Source: Burkholderia sp. Leaf177
GTDB taxonomy: Bacteria; Pseudomonadota; Gammaproteobacteria; Burkholderiales; Burkholderiaceae
NCBI RefSeq assembly: GCF_001424345.1
Contig: NZ_LMPF01000010.1
Location: forward strand, 940-59,998
Length of the DNA stretch: 59,059 nt
Direction: 5' to 3'
The notes under the pieces were generated by a model, which searched no databases, was not told the DNA's origin, and worked only from the letters and a program-made list of their open reading frames with translations. Positions 49,853-59,059 of the stretch are shown here, piece after piece; positions within the stretch are counted from its first letter, which is position 1; each line of letters begins with the position of its first letter. The position numbers and the translations under genes are program-made.

Positions 49853-51532
49853 TCAAGCCACGCCCGATATCAGCGTCCGAACCTGCGAGCCCAGGAAACG
49901 CCGGTCCGCGCGAATCATTTCGCTGGCCCGCTCGGCGATCATCAACGTAGGCGAGTTGGTATTGCCCGACGTAATGGTCGGCATGACGGACGCATCCACC
50001 ACGCGCAATCCTTCAACGCCAATGACGCGCAGACGACTGTCGACGACCGCGGCTGGATCGTTATCGGTTCCCATCCTGCATGTGCCTACAGGATGAAAAA
50101 TGGTCGTGCCGATTTTTCCCGCTGCCACGGCCAGCTCGGCATCGGTTTGAAACGATGCGCCCGGCAAGATCTCTTCGGGCGAATACTTCGCGAGCGCGGG
50201 CGCGGCCGCAATGCGCCGCGTCAACCGCAAAGCGTTGATGGCGACCTCGCGATCGCGATCCGTCGATAAATAATTGGGCGCGATCAGCGGCGCATCTTTT
50301 GCATCGGGCGATGCAATATGAACGCTGCCGCGCGACGTAGGCCGCAACGGACACACCGAAGCCGTGAACGCATTGAACGCGTGCAAGGGCTCGCCGAACC
50401 GGTCCAGCGACAAAGGCTGCACGTGATATTCCACGTCGGGCCGGGTGATGGTTGCGTCGTCGGGATTGGATTTGGCGAACGCGCCGAGTTGCGACGGCGC
50501 CATGGACATGGGCCCGCTGCGCAAGGCCGCGTACTGCAAACCGATCCACGCCTTGCCCCACCATTTCGCGGAAAGCGTGTTCAACGTGCGCACGCCGCGC
50601 ACTTTGTAAGCCATCCTAAGCTGCAGATGATCCTGCAGATTCTCGCCAACGCCGCGCAGATCTTGGACTACATCGATACCCAATTTCTGCAGCCGCGCGC
50701 CATTGCCAATGCCGGACAATTCCAGCAATTGCGGCGAGTTCACCGCGCCCGCGCTGACGACCACTTCAAGGCGCGCCTTCGCGAGATAGTCCGTATCGCC
50801 GCCGCGATATTCCACGCCGACGCAGCGCTTGCCTTCCATCATCAGACGCTGCGTGTGCGCGCCCGTGATGATGGTGAGATTGGGACGCTTCATGGCCGGT
50901 CGCAAGAATGCCTTCGATGCGTTCCAGCGGATGCCGCTGCGCTGGTTGACATCGAAATATCCTACGCCGGTGTTGTCGCCGCGATTGAAGTCATCGGTGG
51001 CGGGAAGTCCTGTCTGCTGCGCTGCTTGCGAGAAGGTTTCCAGCACTTTCCACTTGAGACGCTGCTTTTCGACGCGCCATTCGCCGCCCGATCCATGCCA
51101 CTGGTTTGCGCCGCCGTGATGATCTTCGCTGCGCTTGAATACGGGCAGAACCGAATCCCACGACCAGTCGCGGTCGCCGGTAATGGCCGCCCAGTCGTCG
51201 TAATCCTCGCGCTGGCCGCGCATGTAGATCATGCCGTTGATCGATGAACATCCGCCCAACACACGGCCGCGCGGATAGGAAAGCGAGCGGCCATCGAGCC
51301 CCGCTTCCGCCTGCGTTTTGTAGAGCCAGTCCGTGCGCGGATTGCCGATGCAATACAAATAACCGACCGGCACGTGGATCCAGTGGTAGTTGTCGCGTCC
51401 TCCCGCTTCGAGCAGAAGGACGTTTATATCGGCGTCTTCGGTCAGACGGTTGGCGAGCACGCAGCCCGCCGTTCCCGCGCCCACGATGATGTAGTCGAAT
51501 TCACCCTCGAGCTTTCGTGCGTCCTGTTTCAT
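49853..51532 (-). CDS. GMC-family FAD oxidoreductase (choline/alcohol dehydrogenase-like)
   Basis: This 559-residue flavoprotein has the FAD dinucleotide motif IIVGAGTAGCVLANRL near residue 16 and the GMC signature RGRVLGGCSSINGMIYMRGQ. It also has SAGAVNSPQLLELSGIG and the C-terminal FHPVGTCRMG and NTNSPTLMIAERASE with the active-site region. It oxidises an alcohol to an aldehyde; choline is one of many possible substrates. AGGAGA precedes the ATG. A LysR gene is divergent 144 bp away and is the likely regulator. Confidence 0.92.
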   Translation of the reverse strand: MKQDARKLEGEFDYIIVGAGTAGCVLANRLTEDADINVLLLEAGGRDNYHWIHVPVGYLYCIGNPRTDWLYKTQAEAGLDGRSLSYPRGRVLGGCSSINGMIYMRGQREDYDDWAAITGDRDWSWDSVLPVFKRSEDHHGGANQWHGSGGEWRVEKQRLKWKVLETFSQAAQQTGLPATDDFNRGDNTGVGYFDVNQRSGIRWNASKAFLRPAMKRPNLTIITGAHTQRLMMEGKRCVGVEYRGGDTDYLAKARLEVVVSAGAVNSPQLLELSGIGNGARLQKLGIDVVQDLRGVGENLQDHLQLRMAYKVRGVRTLNTLSAKWWGKAWIGLQYAALRSGPMSMAPSQLGAFAKSNPDDATITRPDVEYHVQPLSLDRFGEPLHAFNAFTASVCPLRPTSRGSVHIASPDAKDAPLIAPNYLSTDRDREVAINALRLTRRIAAAPALAKYSPEEILPGASFQTDAELAVAAGKIGTTIFHPVGTCRMGTDNDPAAVVDSRLRVIGVEGLRVVDASVMPTITSGNTNSPTLMIAERASEMIRADRRFLGSQVRTLISGVA

Positions 51533-51676
51533 CTGCGTCTCCTGCGCGGCTCGCCTTGGGGCCGTCGTTCTGATTCAGAGTTTTTATCCGCTATTTTTCA
51601 ACACCCTACTGCGCTCGCAGTGCAGCAATCCAATCAGATATCTTCAATAGCTTTATAAGCCGCGCTAATATCAGGC

Positions 51677-52597
51677 ATGGACCTGACTCTGCTGCGCGCC
51701 TTTGTCACCGTCGCCCGTGAGGGGAATCTCACGCGGGCGGCCGTGCTATTACATGTATCGCAACCTGCGGTCAGCTTGCAGATCAAGAATCTGCAAGAAG
51801 CGCTAGGCGTGACCGTGTTCGTGCGGACTTCGCATGGATTGGTCCTCACGCGCGACGGAGAAACGCTCCTGCCTCACGCCGAGCGCGCTCTGAACGCCGC
51901 CGGCGAGGTACGGCGCGTCGCCGCCGCGCTGCGTCATGAGATCGGCGGCAGGCTGACTATCGGCACGATTCTCGATCCCGAATTCTTGCGGCTCGGCGGT
52001 TTCCTGCGCGCGCTGGTGGAAACCTATCCGCGCATTGAGACGGCGCTCAGGCACGGCATGTCGGGCTGGGTGCTGGAACGCCTGAAGGCGCGCGATCTGG
52101 ATGTGGGGTTTTACATCGGCGATCCGGCAATCGATGAACCCCGCGACACCACGCGATTTCATGTGGTGCAGCTCAAGCCGTATTTGTATCGCGTGCTGGC
52201 GCCGGCCGGATGGAAAGACCGCGTGAACCGCACGACACATCCAAAGACCGGCGCGCCCGACTGGACCGCGCTCGCCCGTTTGCCGTGGATCTGGACGCCG
52301 GCGGAATCGGCGCATAACCGTTTGCTGACTCGTCTCTTCGATGCCCACGGCGTCCAGCCCATGAAAGTCGCCGAAGTCGATCAGGAGCCGTCCATGCTCG
52401 ATCTCGTCAAATCGGGCGTCGGACTGACGTTGGTCCGGGATTCGATTGCGCTCGCGGAGGCGCACGCGCATGCGCTGACTATTGTGGAAGGCGTCACGGT
52501 GCCGACGCAGTTGTCCTTCATCGTGTTGACGGAGCGCCGCAATGAGCCGGGCATTGCCGCGGCGTTACGTCTGATCGAAGACCAATGGGCGACCTGA
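51677..52597 (+). CDS. LysR-family transcriptional regulator
   Basis: The 306-residue regulator has an N-terminal winged helix-turn-helix (GNLTRAAVLLHVSQPAVSLQIKNL) and a C-terminal effector-binding domain. It is divergent to the GMC oxidoreductase, the usual arrangement for a LysR protein and its target. Its operator should lie in 51533-51676. The inducer is unknown. Confidence 0.92.
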   Translation: MDLTLLRAFVTVAREGNLTRAAVLLHVSQPAVSLQIKNLQEALGVTVFVRTSHGLVLTRDGETLLPHAERALNAAGEVRRVAAALRHEIGGRLTIGTILDPEFLRLGGFLRALVETYPRIETALRHGMSGWVLERLKARDLDVGFYIGDPAIDEPRDTTRFHVVQLKPYLYRVLAPAGWKDRVNRTTHPKTGAPDWTALARLPWIWTPAESAHNRLLTRLFDAHGVQPMKVAEVDQEPSMLDLVKSGVGLTLVRDSIALAEAHAHALTIVEGVTVPTQLSFIVLTERRNEPGIAAALRLIEDQWAT

Positions 52598-52682
52598 CCG
52601 CGAAGATCAATCGCGCGGCCGCCAAACTTTGTTAGTCTGAGGCTCGCGCTTCTCGCGCCCACGTGAACAGGAATTCGCAAAC

Positions 52683-53201
52683 ATGGCACGAAACATTGAA
52701 ATCAAGGCCCGCGCGCATCAATTCGACCAGCTTCTGGCGCGCGCGGCTGCGCTCGCGACGGAACCGCCGATGATCTATCGCCAGCAGGATTTTTTCTACG
52801 ATGTGCCGAACGGCCGCCTCAAATTGCGTCAATTCGATGACAACACGCCCGCCGAACTGATCTTCTATCAGCGCGATGACCGCGATGGCCCGAAGGTTTC
52901 CTATTACTCGCGCAGTCCCGTGACGAACCCCGAAGCCATGCACGCGCTGCTTGCCCAGGCGTTGAACACGCGCGGGATCGTGAACAAGGAGCGGCACGTC
53001 TATAACGTCGGGCGCACACGCATTCACCTGGATCGCGTGGATGGACTCGGCGATTTTATCGAGCTGGAAGTGCTGCTCGGTCAGGACGACGACGAAGCGA
53101 GCGGCGAGAAGGAAGCTGAAGAATTGTTCGCGAAGCTGGGTGTATCGAGTGCGGATCTGGTGCCGGTTGCATACGTCGATCTGCTCAGCGAACCGGCTTG
53201 A
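52683..53201 (+). CDS. CYTH-domain protein, class IV adenylate cyclase-like
   Basis: This 172-residue protein has the CYTH fold: the N-terminal NIEIKAR strand corresponds to the ExExK signature with Asn at the first position. QQDFFYDVPNGRLKLRQF and a C-terminal HLDRVDGLGDFIELEV follow. CYTH proteins bind triphosphate substrates with divalent metal; family members are class IV adenylate cyclases or thiamine/tripolyphosphate phosphatases. It lies alone, 85 bp after lysR, and converges on the Lrp-type gene. Confidence 0.8.
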   Translation: MARNIEIKARAHQFDQLLARAAALATEPPMIYRQQDFFYDVPNGRLKLRQFDDNTPAELIFYQRDDRDGPKVSYYSRSPVTNPEAMHALLAQALNTRGIVNKERHVYNVGRTRIHLDRVDGLGDFIELEVLLGQDDDEASGEKEAEELFAKLGVSSADLVPVAYVDLLSEPA

Positions 53202-53222
53202 TTGCGCTCGGCGTGAACACGC

Positions 53223-53711
53223 TCACTCCGGATCTTTCACCGCAAGATGTCCGAGCGGTAACGGTCCATTGCGCTTGAACGTGGTCAGCACAATGTTGGA
53301 GCGCACGCTGTCCACGCCCGGCACGCGCATCAGTTTCTTCATGACGAACGTGGAGAGCGCGTTCAGATCGGGCGCGACAATGCGCAGCAGATAATCGGCG
53401 TCGCCCACGGTTGCGTGGCATTCGAGTACTTCGGGCAAGGTTTCGATCTGCTGCTGAAACTGGTCGATGACGGTGTCCCCGTGATGCTTCAGCTTGAGGC
53501 TCGTGAACGCCGTCACTCCAAGCCCGAGCTTTTCAGGCCGCAGCACCACGCGATATCCATCGATCACGCCGGTCGCTTCGAGCCGCTGCAGCCGGCGTCC
53601 GATCTGCGATGGCGACAGCGGCACTTCCTCGCCGAGCTGCTGATGCGTTGCGCGGCCAAAACGCTGCAAAACGTCGAGCAGCGCGAGATCGAAGTGATCG
53701 AGGTCGATCAT
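53223..53711 (-). CDS. Lrp/AsnC-family transcriptional regulator
   Basis: From ATG 53711 the protein has 162 residues. It has an N-terminal helix-turn-helix (ATHQQLGEEVPLSPSQIGRRLQRLEATGVIDGY) and a C-terminal ligand-binding domain (ECHATVGDADYLLRIV). It is divergent from phhB, separated by only 80 bp. In relatives a regulator of this type commonly stands next to the phenylalanine hydroxylase genes, so it may respond to phenylalanine; this is inference. Confidence 0.9.
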   Translation of the reverse strand: MIDLDHFDLALLDVLQRFGRATHQQLGEEVPLSPSQIGRRLQRLEATGVIDGYRVVLRPEKLGLGVTAFTSLKLKHHGDTVIDQFQQQIETLPEVLECHATVGDADYLLRIVAPDLNALSTFVMKKLMRVPGVDSVRSNIVLTTFKRNGPLPLGHLAVKDPE

Positions 53712-53791
53712 GGGAAAACCTGCGTTGGATCTGAAAGGACGCAAGCTTACCGCGCTCGGTACAAAATAACCGTTCGACCAAGGAGCACGAG

Positions 53792-54097
53792 ATGATCGAA
53801 AAACTCACATCGGACGAACTGAAGGCGCTTCTTGCTGAACTGCCCGGCTGGAAAATCGACGCTTCGGCAACATCCATTCACCGCAGCTTCGAATTCGCCG
53901 ATTTCAACGAAGCATTCGGCTTCATGACGCGTATTGCGATCAAGGCGCAGGAGATGGACCACCATCCTGAATGGTCGAATGTTTATAACAAGGTCGAAAT
54001 AACGCTATCCACGCACGAGGCGAAAGGCCTGACTTCGCGTGACGCGACGCTGGCCAGGTTCATCGGTTCTATCGCGGGAAACTCGGGCAACGGTTGA
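53792..54097 (+). CDS. phhB: Pterin-4a-carbinolamine dehydratase
   Basis: This 101-residue protein starts [20 protein letters not shown] and has the family hallmark [22 protein letters not shown]. It dehydrates 4a-hydroxytetrahydrobiopterin so the cofactor of phenylalanine hydroxylase can be recycled. AAGGAGCACGAG lies before the ATG. The hydroxylase gene phhA, usually its partner, is absent from the window. Confidence 0.93.
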   Translation: MIEKLTSDELKALLAELPGWKIDASATSIHRSFEFADFNEAFGFMTRIAIKAQEMDHHPEWSNVYNKVEITLSTHEAKGLTSRDATLARFIGSIAGNSGNG

Positions 54098-54660
54098 AGA
54101 CGGCATATAAATCGGATTCATTACGACAAACTCGTAACCTTCGTATTACAAACAATGACATCCGAAATCCGCAATATTGGATCGTAAAAAGCGGCTCTCT
54201 CCCTGATTCGAAAGCGAAAACAAAGCAAGTTGCAAGCCTCTGCTAACCGAGCCTTTCATTCGGAAAGTCGGAGCATAATCAATACGTAAGCTTTTGGAGC
54301 GACGCCGCGACTTCGGAAGCTTCACTTCGTTGGCAGCACAGAGCGACCCTGTACAATCACCACGCATACGGTTTTGGCACTGCATTCGGCTTTGCAAAGA
54401 CGTCCGATCGGGCACTTCGTAAAGCACGAAAGCACGGCAAAACCCAAAGCGGCTTATTCAACGCAAATGGGAAACTGGCGAATGTCGAGCCGCAATTAAA
54501 CCGCTGCAAGGCACTGCAATGCAGCATTTGGCGTAATAAGAAAGGATTGCTGAACTGCCCCGGACGGCGCTGCCGTTGCAACCAAGGCATCAATGCGAAT
54601 TCCGGCTGGCGGCTGCAGCGTGCAATCGAGCCTAACCCATATCGTATAAGAGCGACTTCC
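54098..54660. other. Long leader region of the two-component operon
   Basis: This 563-bp gap contains a good sigma70-like promoter at 54330-54357, implying a leader of about 300 bases before the response-regulator start. The frame 54547-54660 that extends the regulator N-terminally is not conserved. Nothing else was recognised. Confidence 0.5.
54330..54357 (+). promoter_or_regulatory. Sigma70-like promoter
   Basis: TTGGCA (54330-54335) and TACAAT (54352-54357) are separated by 16 bases. It would drive the two-component system downstream. Confidence 0.5.
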
Positions 54661-55347
54661 ATGCGAATCCTTCTGATTGAAGATGACCGCCCTATCGCAC
54701 GCGGCATTCAAAGCAGTCTCGAACAAGCCGGTTTTACCGTCGATATGGTTCACGACGGCATTTTCGCCGAGCAAGCACTGACGCAAAACCGGCATGAACT
54801 GGTGATTCTCGATCTCGGCTTGCCCGGTATCGACGGAATGACGCTGTTGTCGCGTTTCCGCCAGGGCAATCGTCACACGCCGGTGATCATCCTGACCGCG
54901 CGCGATGAGCTGCATGACCGCGTGCAAGGCCTGAACAGCGGCGCCGACGACTACATGCTCAAGCCGTTTGAACCGGCTGAACTCGAAGCGCGTATTCGCG
55001 CCGTGATGCGCCGTAGTGGCCCGCACGGCGATGTGCCGCGTCCGGAAGTATCGCTGGGTGGTTTGCGTTTGTCGGGCGTGGATCGCCGCATTTTCAACGA
55101 CGAGAAGCCACTTGAATTATCGCCGCGCGAATTCGCCGTGCTGGAAATGCTGTTGCTGCGCCATGGCCGCGTGGTGAGCAAGGCCCAGTTGCAGGATCAC
55201 CTGACGCATTTCGGCGGTGATCTCGGCGATACAGCCATTGAAGTCTACGTGCACCGGGTTCGCAAAAAGCTTGAAAACTGCCGCGTGGAAATCGTGACGG
55301 TGCGTGGTTTCGGCTATTTGCTGCAGGAAATCCGGCCAGCCGCGTAA
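54661..55347 (+). CDS. OmpR-family response regulator (TctD/QseB-like)
   Basis: From ATG 54661 the protein has 228 residues. The receiver domain has acidic Asp8/Asp9, the phosphorylated Asp51 in VILDLGLPG and Lys101 in MLKPFEP. The OmpR-type winged helix follows (LELSPREFAVLEMLLLRHGRVV, AIEVYVHRVRKKL). It is paired with the histidine kinase 47 bp downstream. The signal is unknown. Confidence 0.93.
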   Translation: MRILLIEDDRPIARGIQSSLEQAGFTVDMVHDGIFAEQALTQNRHELVILDLGLPGIDGMTLLSRFRQGNRHTPVIILTARDELHDRVQGLNSGADDYMLKPFEPAELEARIRAVMRRSGPHGDVPRPEVSLGGLRLSGVDRRIFNDEKPLELSPREFAVLEMLLLRHGRVVSKAQLQDHLTHFGGDLGDTAIEVYVHRVRKKLENCRVEIVTVRGFGYLLQEIRPAA

Positions 55348-55394
55348 GCGGATTGTCCGTGGCCAACCAGCCAGACGAGTAAAGACTCCGCACC

Positions 55395-56900
55395 TTGCGA
55401 TTCCCTCCCCGGCGCACCGCCGACGAACGTTTCGACCGCGCCGACTGGCTGCATCTGGCGCAGTCGAAAACCACATCCTCGAGCCAGCCGCCAAGCCTGC
55501 GGCGCTCGCTGTTGCGCCGCCTCGCCGCGCCGCTGTCCCTGCTCGCGCTGATGAGCGGCCTGATGGCGTATTGGCTCGCGTGGCAATACACGCAACATGT
55601 GGTCGACCGTTCGTTGGCGGATCTCGCGACGGCTATCTCGAAGCAAATCCAGCTTGCCGGCGTCGATGCTCCCTTGACGGTGCCGCCGCTCGCCCGCGCC
55701 ATGTTCTCCGATCCCGTGGAACAGCTGATCTACCGGATCAGCGACGGCGAAAACGAAATCGCCGGCGAAACCGATCTGCCGCTGACCGGCACGAACGTGC
55801 GCCGCATTCACTACGCGTACGTGTTCGAGACGACTTATCAAGGAACGAGCGTGCGCGCGGCGCAGGTGCGCGTCGACCAGACGCACGGCAATCCGATCGT
55901 GGTGGAAGTCGCCCAACGCGTGGGTTCGCGCTACCGGATCGCCGTCGAGTTCATGGTCGCGATCATGATGCCGCTGCTGCTCCTGCTGCTGGCCGGCTGG
56001 GTGATCGTCTGGCGGGTCGTGAACCAGCAGCTCAACCCGTTGACCGATCTCGCCGATACCCTCAACCGGCAGACGCATACATCGCTGGAACCGGTCGATG
56101 AATCGTTCGTACCTATCGAAATTCGGCCGCTGACAAGCGCCATGAACGGCTTGCTCGATCGTCTGAAAACGGCGCTCGACGCACAACGCAAATTTATCGC
56201 CGATGCCGCCCATCAGCTGCGCACGCCGTTGACCGCCGTGAAGTTGCACGCCGAGCAAGCCGCGATCGCGAAGGACCCCGCCAAGGTGCTGGAAGCGGTG
56301 AAGGAACTGCGGGCGTCGGCGGATCGCGCTGTGCGGTTATCGAATCAATTGCTTTCGTTGGCGCGCGCCGAGCCGGGCGAACAAGCCGCACGTTTCACCG
56401 ACTTCGACTACGCCGCGCTCGCGTTCGAAACCGGCGCCGAATGGGTGCCGCGCGCTTTGACCGCGCATGTCGACCTGGGCTTCCAGCGTCTCGATGACCC
56501 CGAAAACGAGCATCCGCTGACCGTGCGCGGCAACCTTGTGCTGGTACGCGAGGTGATCGCCAACCTGATCGATAACGCATTGAAATACGTGCCCACGTCT
56601 CGCGTTGAAGGCGCCCGTGTGACGGTTACGGTGACGCAAAATATCGATGAAAAAGGTCAGAAAGTTGGTGAAATCGTGGTGGAAGACAACGGCCCAGGCG
56701 TTCCTTTGGAACAGCAGCCGGATCTTTTCAAGCGCTTTTTTCGCGGCGATGGACACGGCGTGGAAGGCGGCGCCGGACTCGGCCTCGCGATCGTCCACGA
56801 CATCATGGTCCTGCACGGCGGCAGCGTGCATTACGAAGACGCGCCTGCGCCAGACGGTGGCGCACGTTTTATCGTGCGGATGCCTTTGAAGCCAGCATAA
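55395..56900 (+). CDS. Sensor histidine kinase (TctE/QseC-like)
   Basis: This 501-residue membrane kinase has helices at about 39-60 and 183-206 flanking a periplasmic sensor of about 120 residues, then HAMP. The H-box FIADAAHQLRTPL carries the phosphorylated His273. N-box NLIDNALKY and G-box EGGAGLGLAIV follow. The periplasmic domain belongs to the type annotated as a two-component sensor N-terminal domain in TctE. The start is TTG at 55395 by frame. It forms an operon with the regulator. Confidence 0.92.
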   Translation: MRFPPRRTADERFDRADWLHLAQSKTTSSSQPPSLRRSLLRRLAAPLSLLALMSGLMAYWLAWQYTQHVVDRSLADLATAISKQIQLAGVDAPLTVPPLARAMFSDPVEQLIYRISDGENEIAGETDLPLTGTNVRRIHYAYVFETTYQGTSVRAAQVRVDQTHGNPIVVEVAQRVGSRYRIAVEFMVAIMMPLLLLLLAGWVIVWRVVNQQLNPLTDLADTLNRQTHTSLEPVDESFVPIEIRPLTSAMNGLLDRLKTALDAQRKFIADAAHQLRTPLTAVKLHAEQAAIAKDPAKVLEAVKELRASADRAVRLSNQLLSLARAEPGEQAARFTDFDYAALAFETGAEWVPRALTAHVDLGFQRLDDPENEHPLTVRGNLVLVREVIANLIDNALKYVPTSRVEGARVTVTVTQNIDEKGQKVGEIVVEDNGPGVPLEQQPDLFKRFFRGDGHGVEGGAGLGLAIVHDIMVLHGGSVHYEDAPAPDGGARFIVRMPLKPA

Positions 56901-56903
56901 AAA

Positions 56904-56931
56904 AACGCCACGGCGAACGAGCCGTGGCGTT
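56904..56931. terminator. Bidirectional terminator between convergent genes
   Basis: AACGCCACGGC (56904-56914) and GCCGTGGCGTT (56921-56931) form an 11-bp stem with a six-base loop. A-rich DNA precedes it. It serves the kinase and the SET-domain gene. Confidence 0.85.
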
Positions 56932-56952
56932 TCGTTTCGAGCGCGAACGATC

Positions 56953-57402
56953 TTACTTTTTCAACGCCAGCATCGTGCCGCGGCACTTCTTCGCGCCGCA
57001 GCGGCATTCGTATTCCTTCTTCAGCTTCTTCGTGATGCGACCGTCGATGACGAGACCGTAGTCGTAGTACAGCTCTTCATCTTCCTTGATCGCACGCAAC
57101 GCGTGAATGAACACGCGCCCTTCCTTCTCTTCGGCTTCGCAATTCGGCGCGCACGAGTGGTTGATGTAACGAGCGCTATTGCCATCGACTTTGCCGTCGA
57201 TCACCTTGCCGTTTTCGAGCGCGAAATAGAACGTATGGTTCGGCTCGTCCGGGTTGTGAGGATGACGGCGCAACGCCTCTTTCCACGAAATGCGTTCGCC
57301 CTTGTACTCGATAATCAACTCGCCTTTCGCGAGTGGCACAGCAGCGAATACGCCCTTGCCGTGTATGCCTGAACGGCGGACAACGACCCTCCGTGAACTC
57401 AT
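56953..57402 (-). CDS. SET-domain lysine methyltransferase-like protein
   Basis: This 149-residue protein is a nearly complete stand-alone SET domain. It has the start GIHGKGVFA, NHSCAPNC at 81-88 and the catalytic-site YDYG at 113-116. A post-SET CxCx4C (Cys133, 135, 140) with a Cys in NHSC can bind zinc. SET enzymes methylate protein lysines with S-adenosylmethionine; the bacterial target is unknown. It is compact, with no extra domain, and is related in architecture to eukaryotic SET/post-SET proteins. Confidence 0.88.
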   Translation of the reverse strand: MSSRRVVVRRSGIHGKGVFAAVPLAKGELIIEYKGERISWKEALRRHPHNPDEPNHTFYFALENGKVIDGKVDGNSARYINHSCAPNCEAEEKEGRVFIHALRAIKEDEELYYDYGLVIDGRITKKLKKEYECRCGAKKCRGTMLALKK

Positions 57403-57500
57403 CGACTGGATCCTTTAAAACGAATCGGTTTGGCTGGCAGACGCTTCAACTTCGCCCCGCCCCGGCTTCACGCGAACGGTGACGCACCGGAACGTGGATT

Positions 57501-57537
57501 AAAAAAACGCGGCGGCCTGAATGCGAGGCGCCGCGTT
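57501..57537 (-). terminator. Terminator after the flavin reductase gene
   Basis: AACGCGGCG (57506-57514) and CGCCGCGTT (57529-57537) form the stem. In the minus direction the stem is followed by a run of T (A-run 57501-57507 on plus), about 85 bp past the stop. Confidence 0.8.
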
Positions 57538-57623
57538 GCTTTCTTTGCATGGTTGAACGCATGCAGGTGAACAACGGCATCGTACACGCTAGGCGCGCAC
57601 GAGTTCAACCGCTCCATAATTTC

Positions 57624-59059
<1,436 letters not shown>

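Overview
The window looks like a high-GC betaproteobacterial chromosome, most likely Burkholderiaceae of the Paraburkholderia/Caballeronia type. The reasons are the protein style, the atpIBEFHAGDC order, and the mnmG-rsmG-parA-parB block with universal-type parS sites. That block normally lies close to the origin of the main chromosome; dnaA is not in the window. No rRNA, tRNA or CRISPR array was seen. All assignments rest on reading motifs and context, without database searches.

Layout, left to right. Positions 1-1.7 kb hold a GxSxG lipase of the T6SS-effector type and the start of an overlapping lipoprotein gene (candidate immunity protein). Positions 2.3-5.6 kb hold flhB-flhA, the flagellar export gate. 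They are followed not by flhF but by about 1 kb of dispersed intergenic repeat forming a large imperfect palindrome. Positions 6.7-11.3 kb hold a ThDP-dependent enzyme, a CoA ligase and a convergent periplasmic binding protein. Then come putA (11.4-15.3 kb), a 56-residue membrane ORF, priA and hemE. A pheC-like cyclohexadienyl dehydratase, a family IV esterase, an orphan plus-strand terminator region (candidate ncRNA) and a fatty acyl-CoA ligase fill 19.8-24.0 kb.

Positions 24.2-32.1 kb are the complete F1Fo ATP synthase operon on the minus strand, with a recognisable sigma70 promoter and terminator. Upstream of it are an anion permease, parB, parA, rsmG and mnmG. A perfect parS lies inside mnmG, and a second consensus parS is built into the terminator hairpin of the preceding transport operon. 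Positions 38-49.5 kb hold two branched-chain-amino-acid-type (HAAT) ABC transporter operons. One has a fused permease-ATPase (LivMG) and two tandem paralogous binding proteins; the other has the order livG-livF-SBP-livH-livM.

Positions 49.8-54.1 kb hold a GMC oxidoreductase divergent from a LysR regulator, a CYTH protein, and an Lrp-type regulator divergent from phhB (without phhA). Then follow a two-component system, a SET-domain protein and an Old-Yellow-Enzyme-type reductase. The window ends inside an insertion sequence that has landed in another copy of the dispersed repeat found after flhA.

Functionally the window mixes origin-proximal housekeeping (energy, chromosome segregation, tRNA/rRNA modification, replication restart, haem synthesis) with amino-acid and carboxylate uptake and catabolism (putA, liv systems, CoA ligases, phe genes). 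The mobile or plastic points are the left edge (effector/immunity), the repeat after flhA, and the IS at the right edge.
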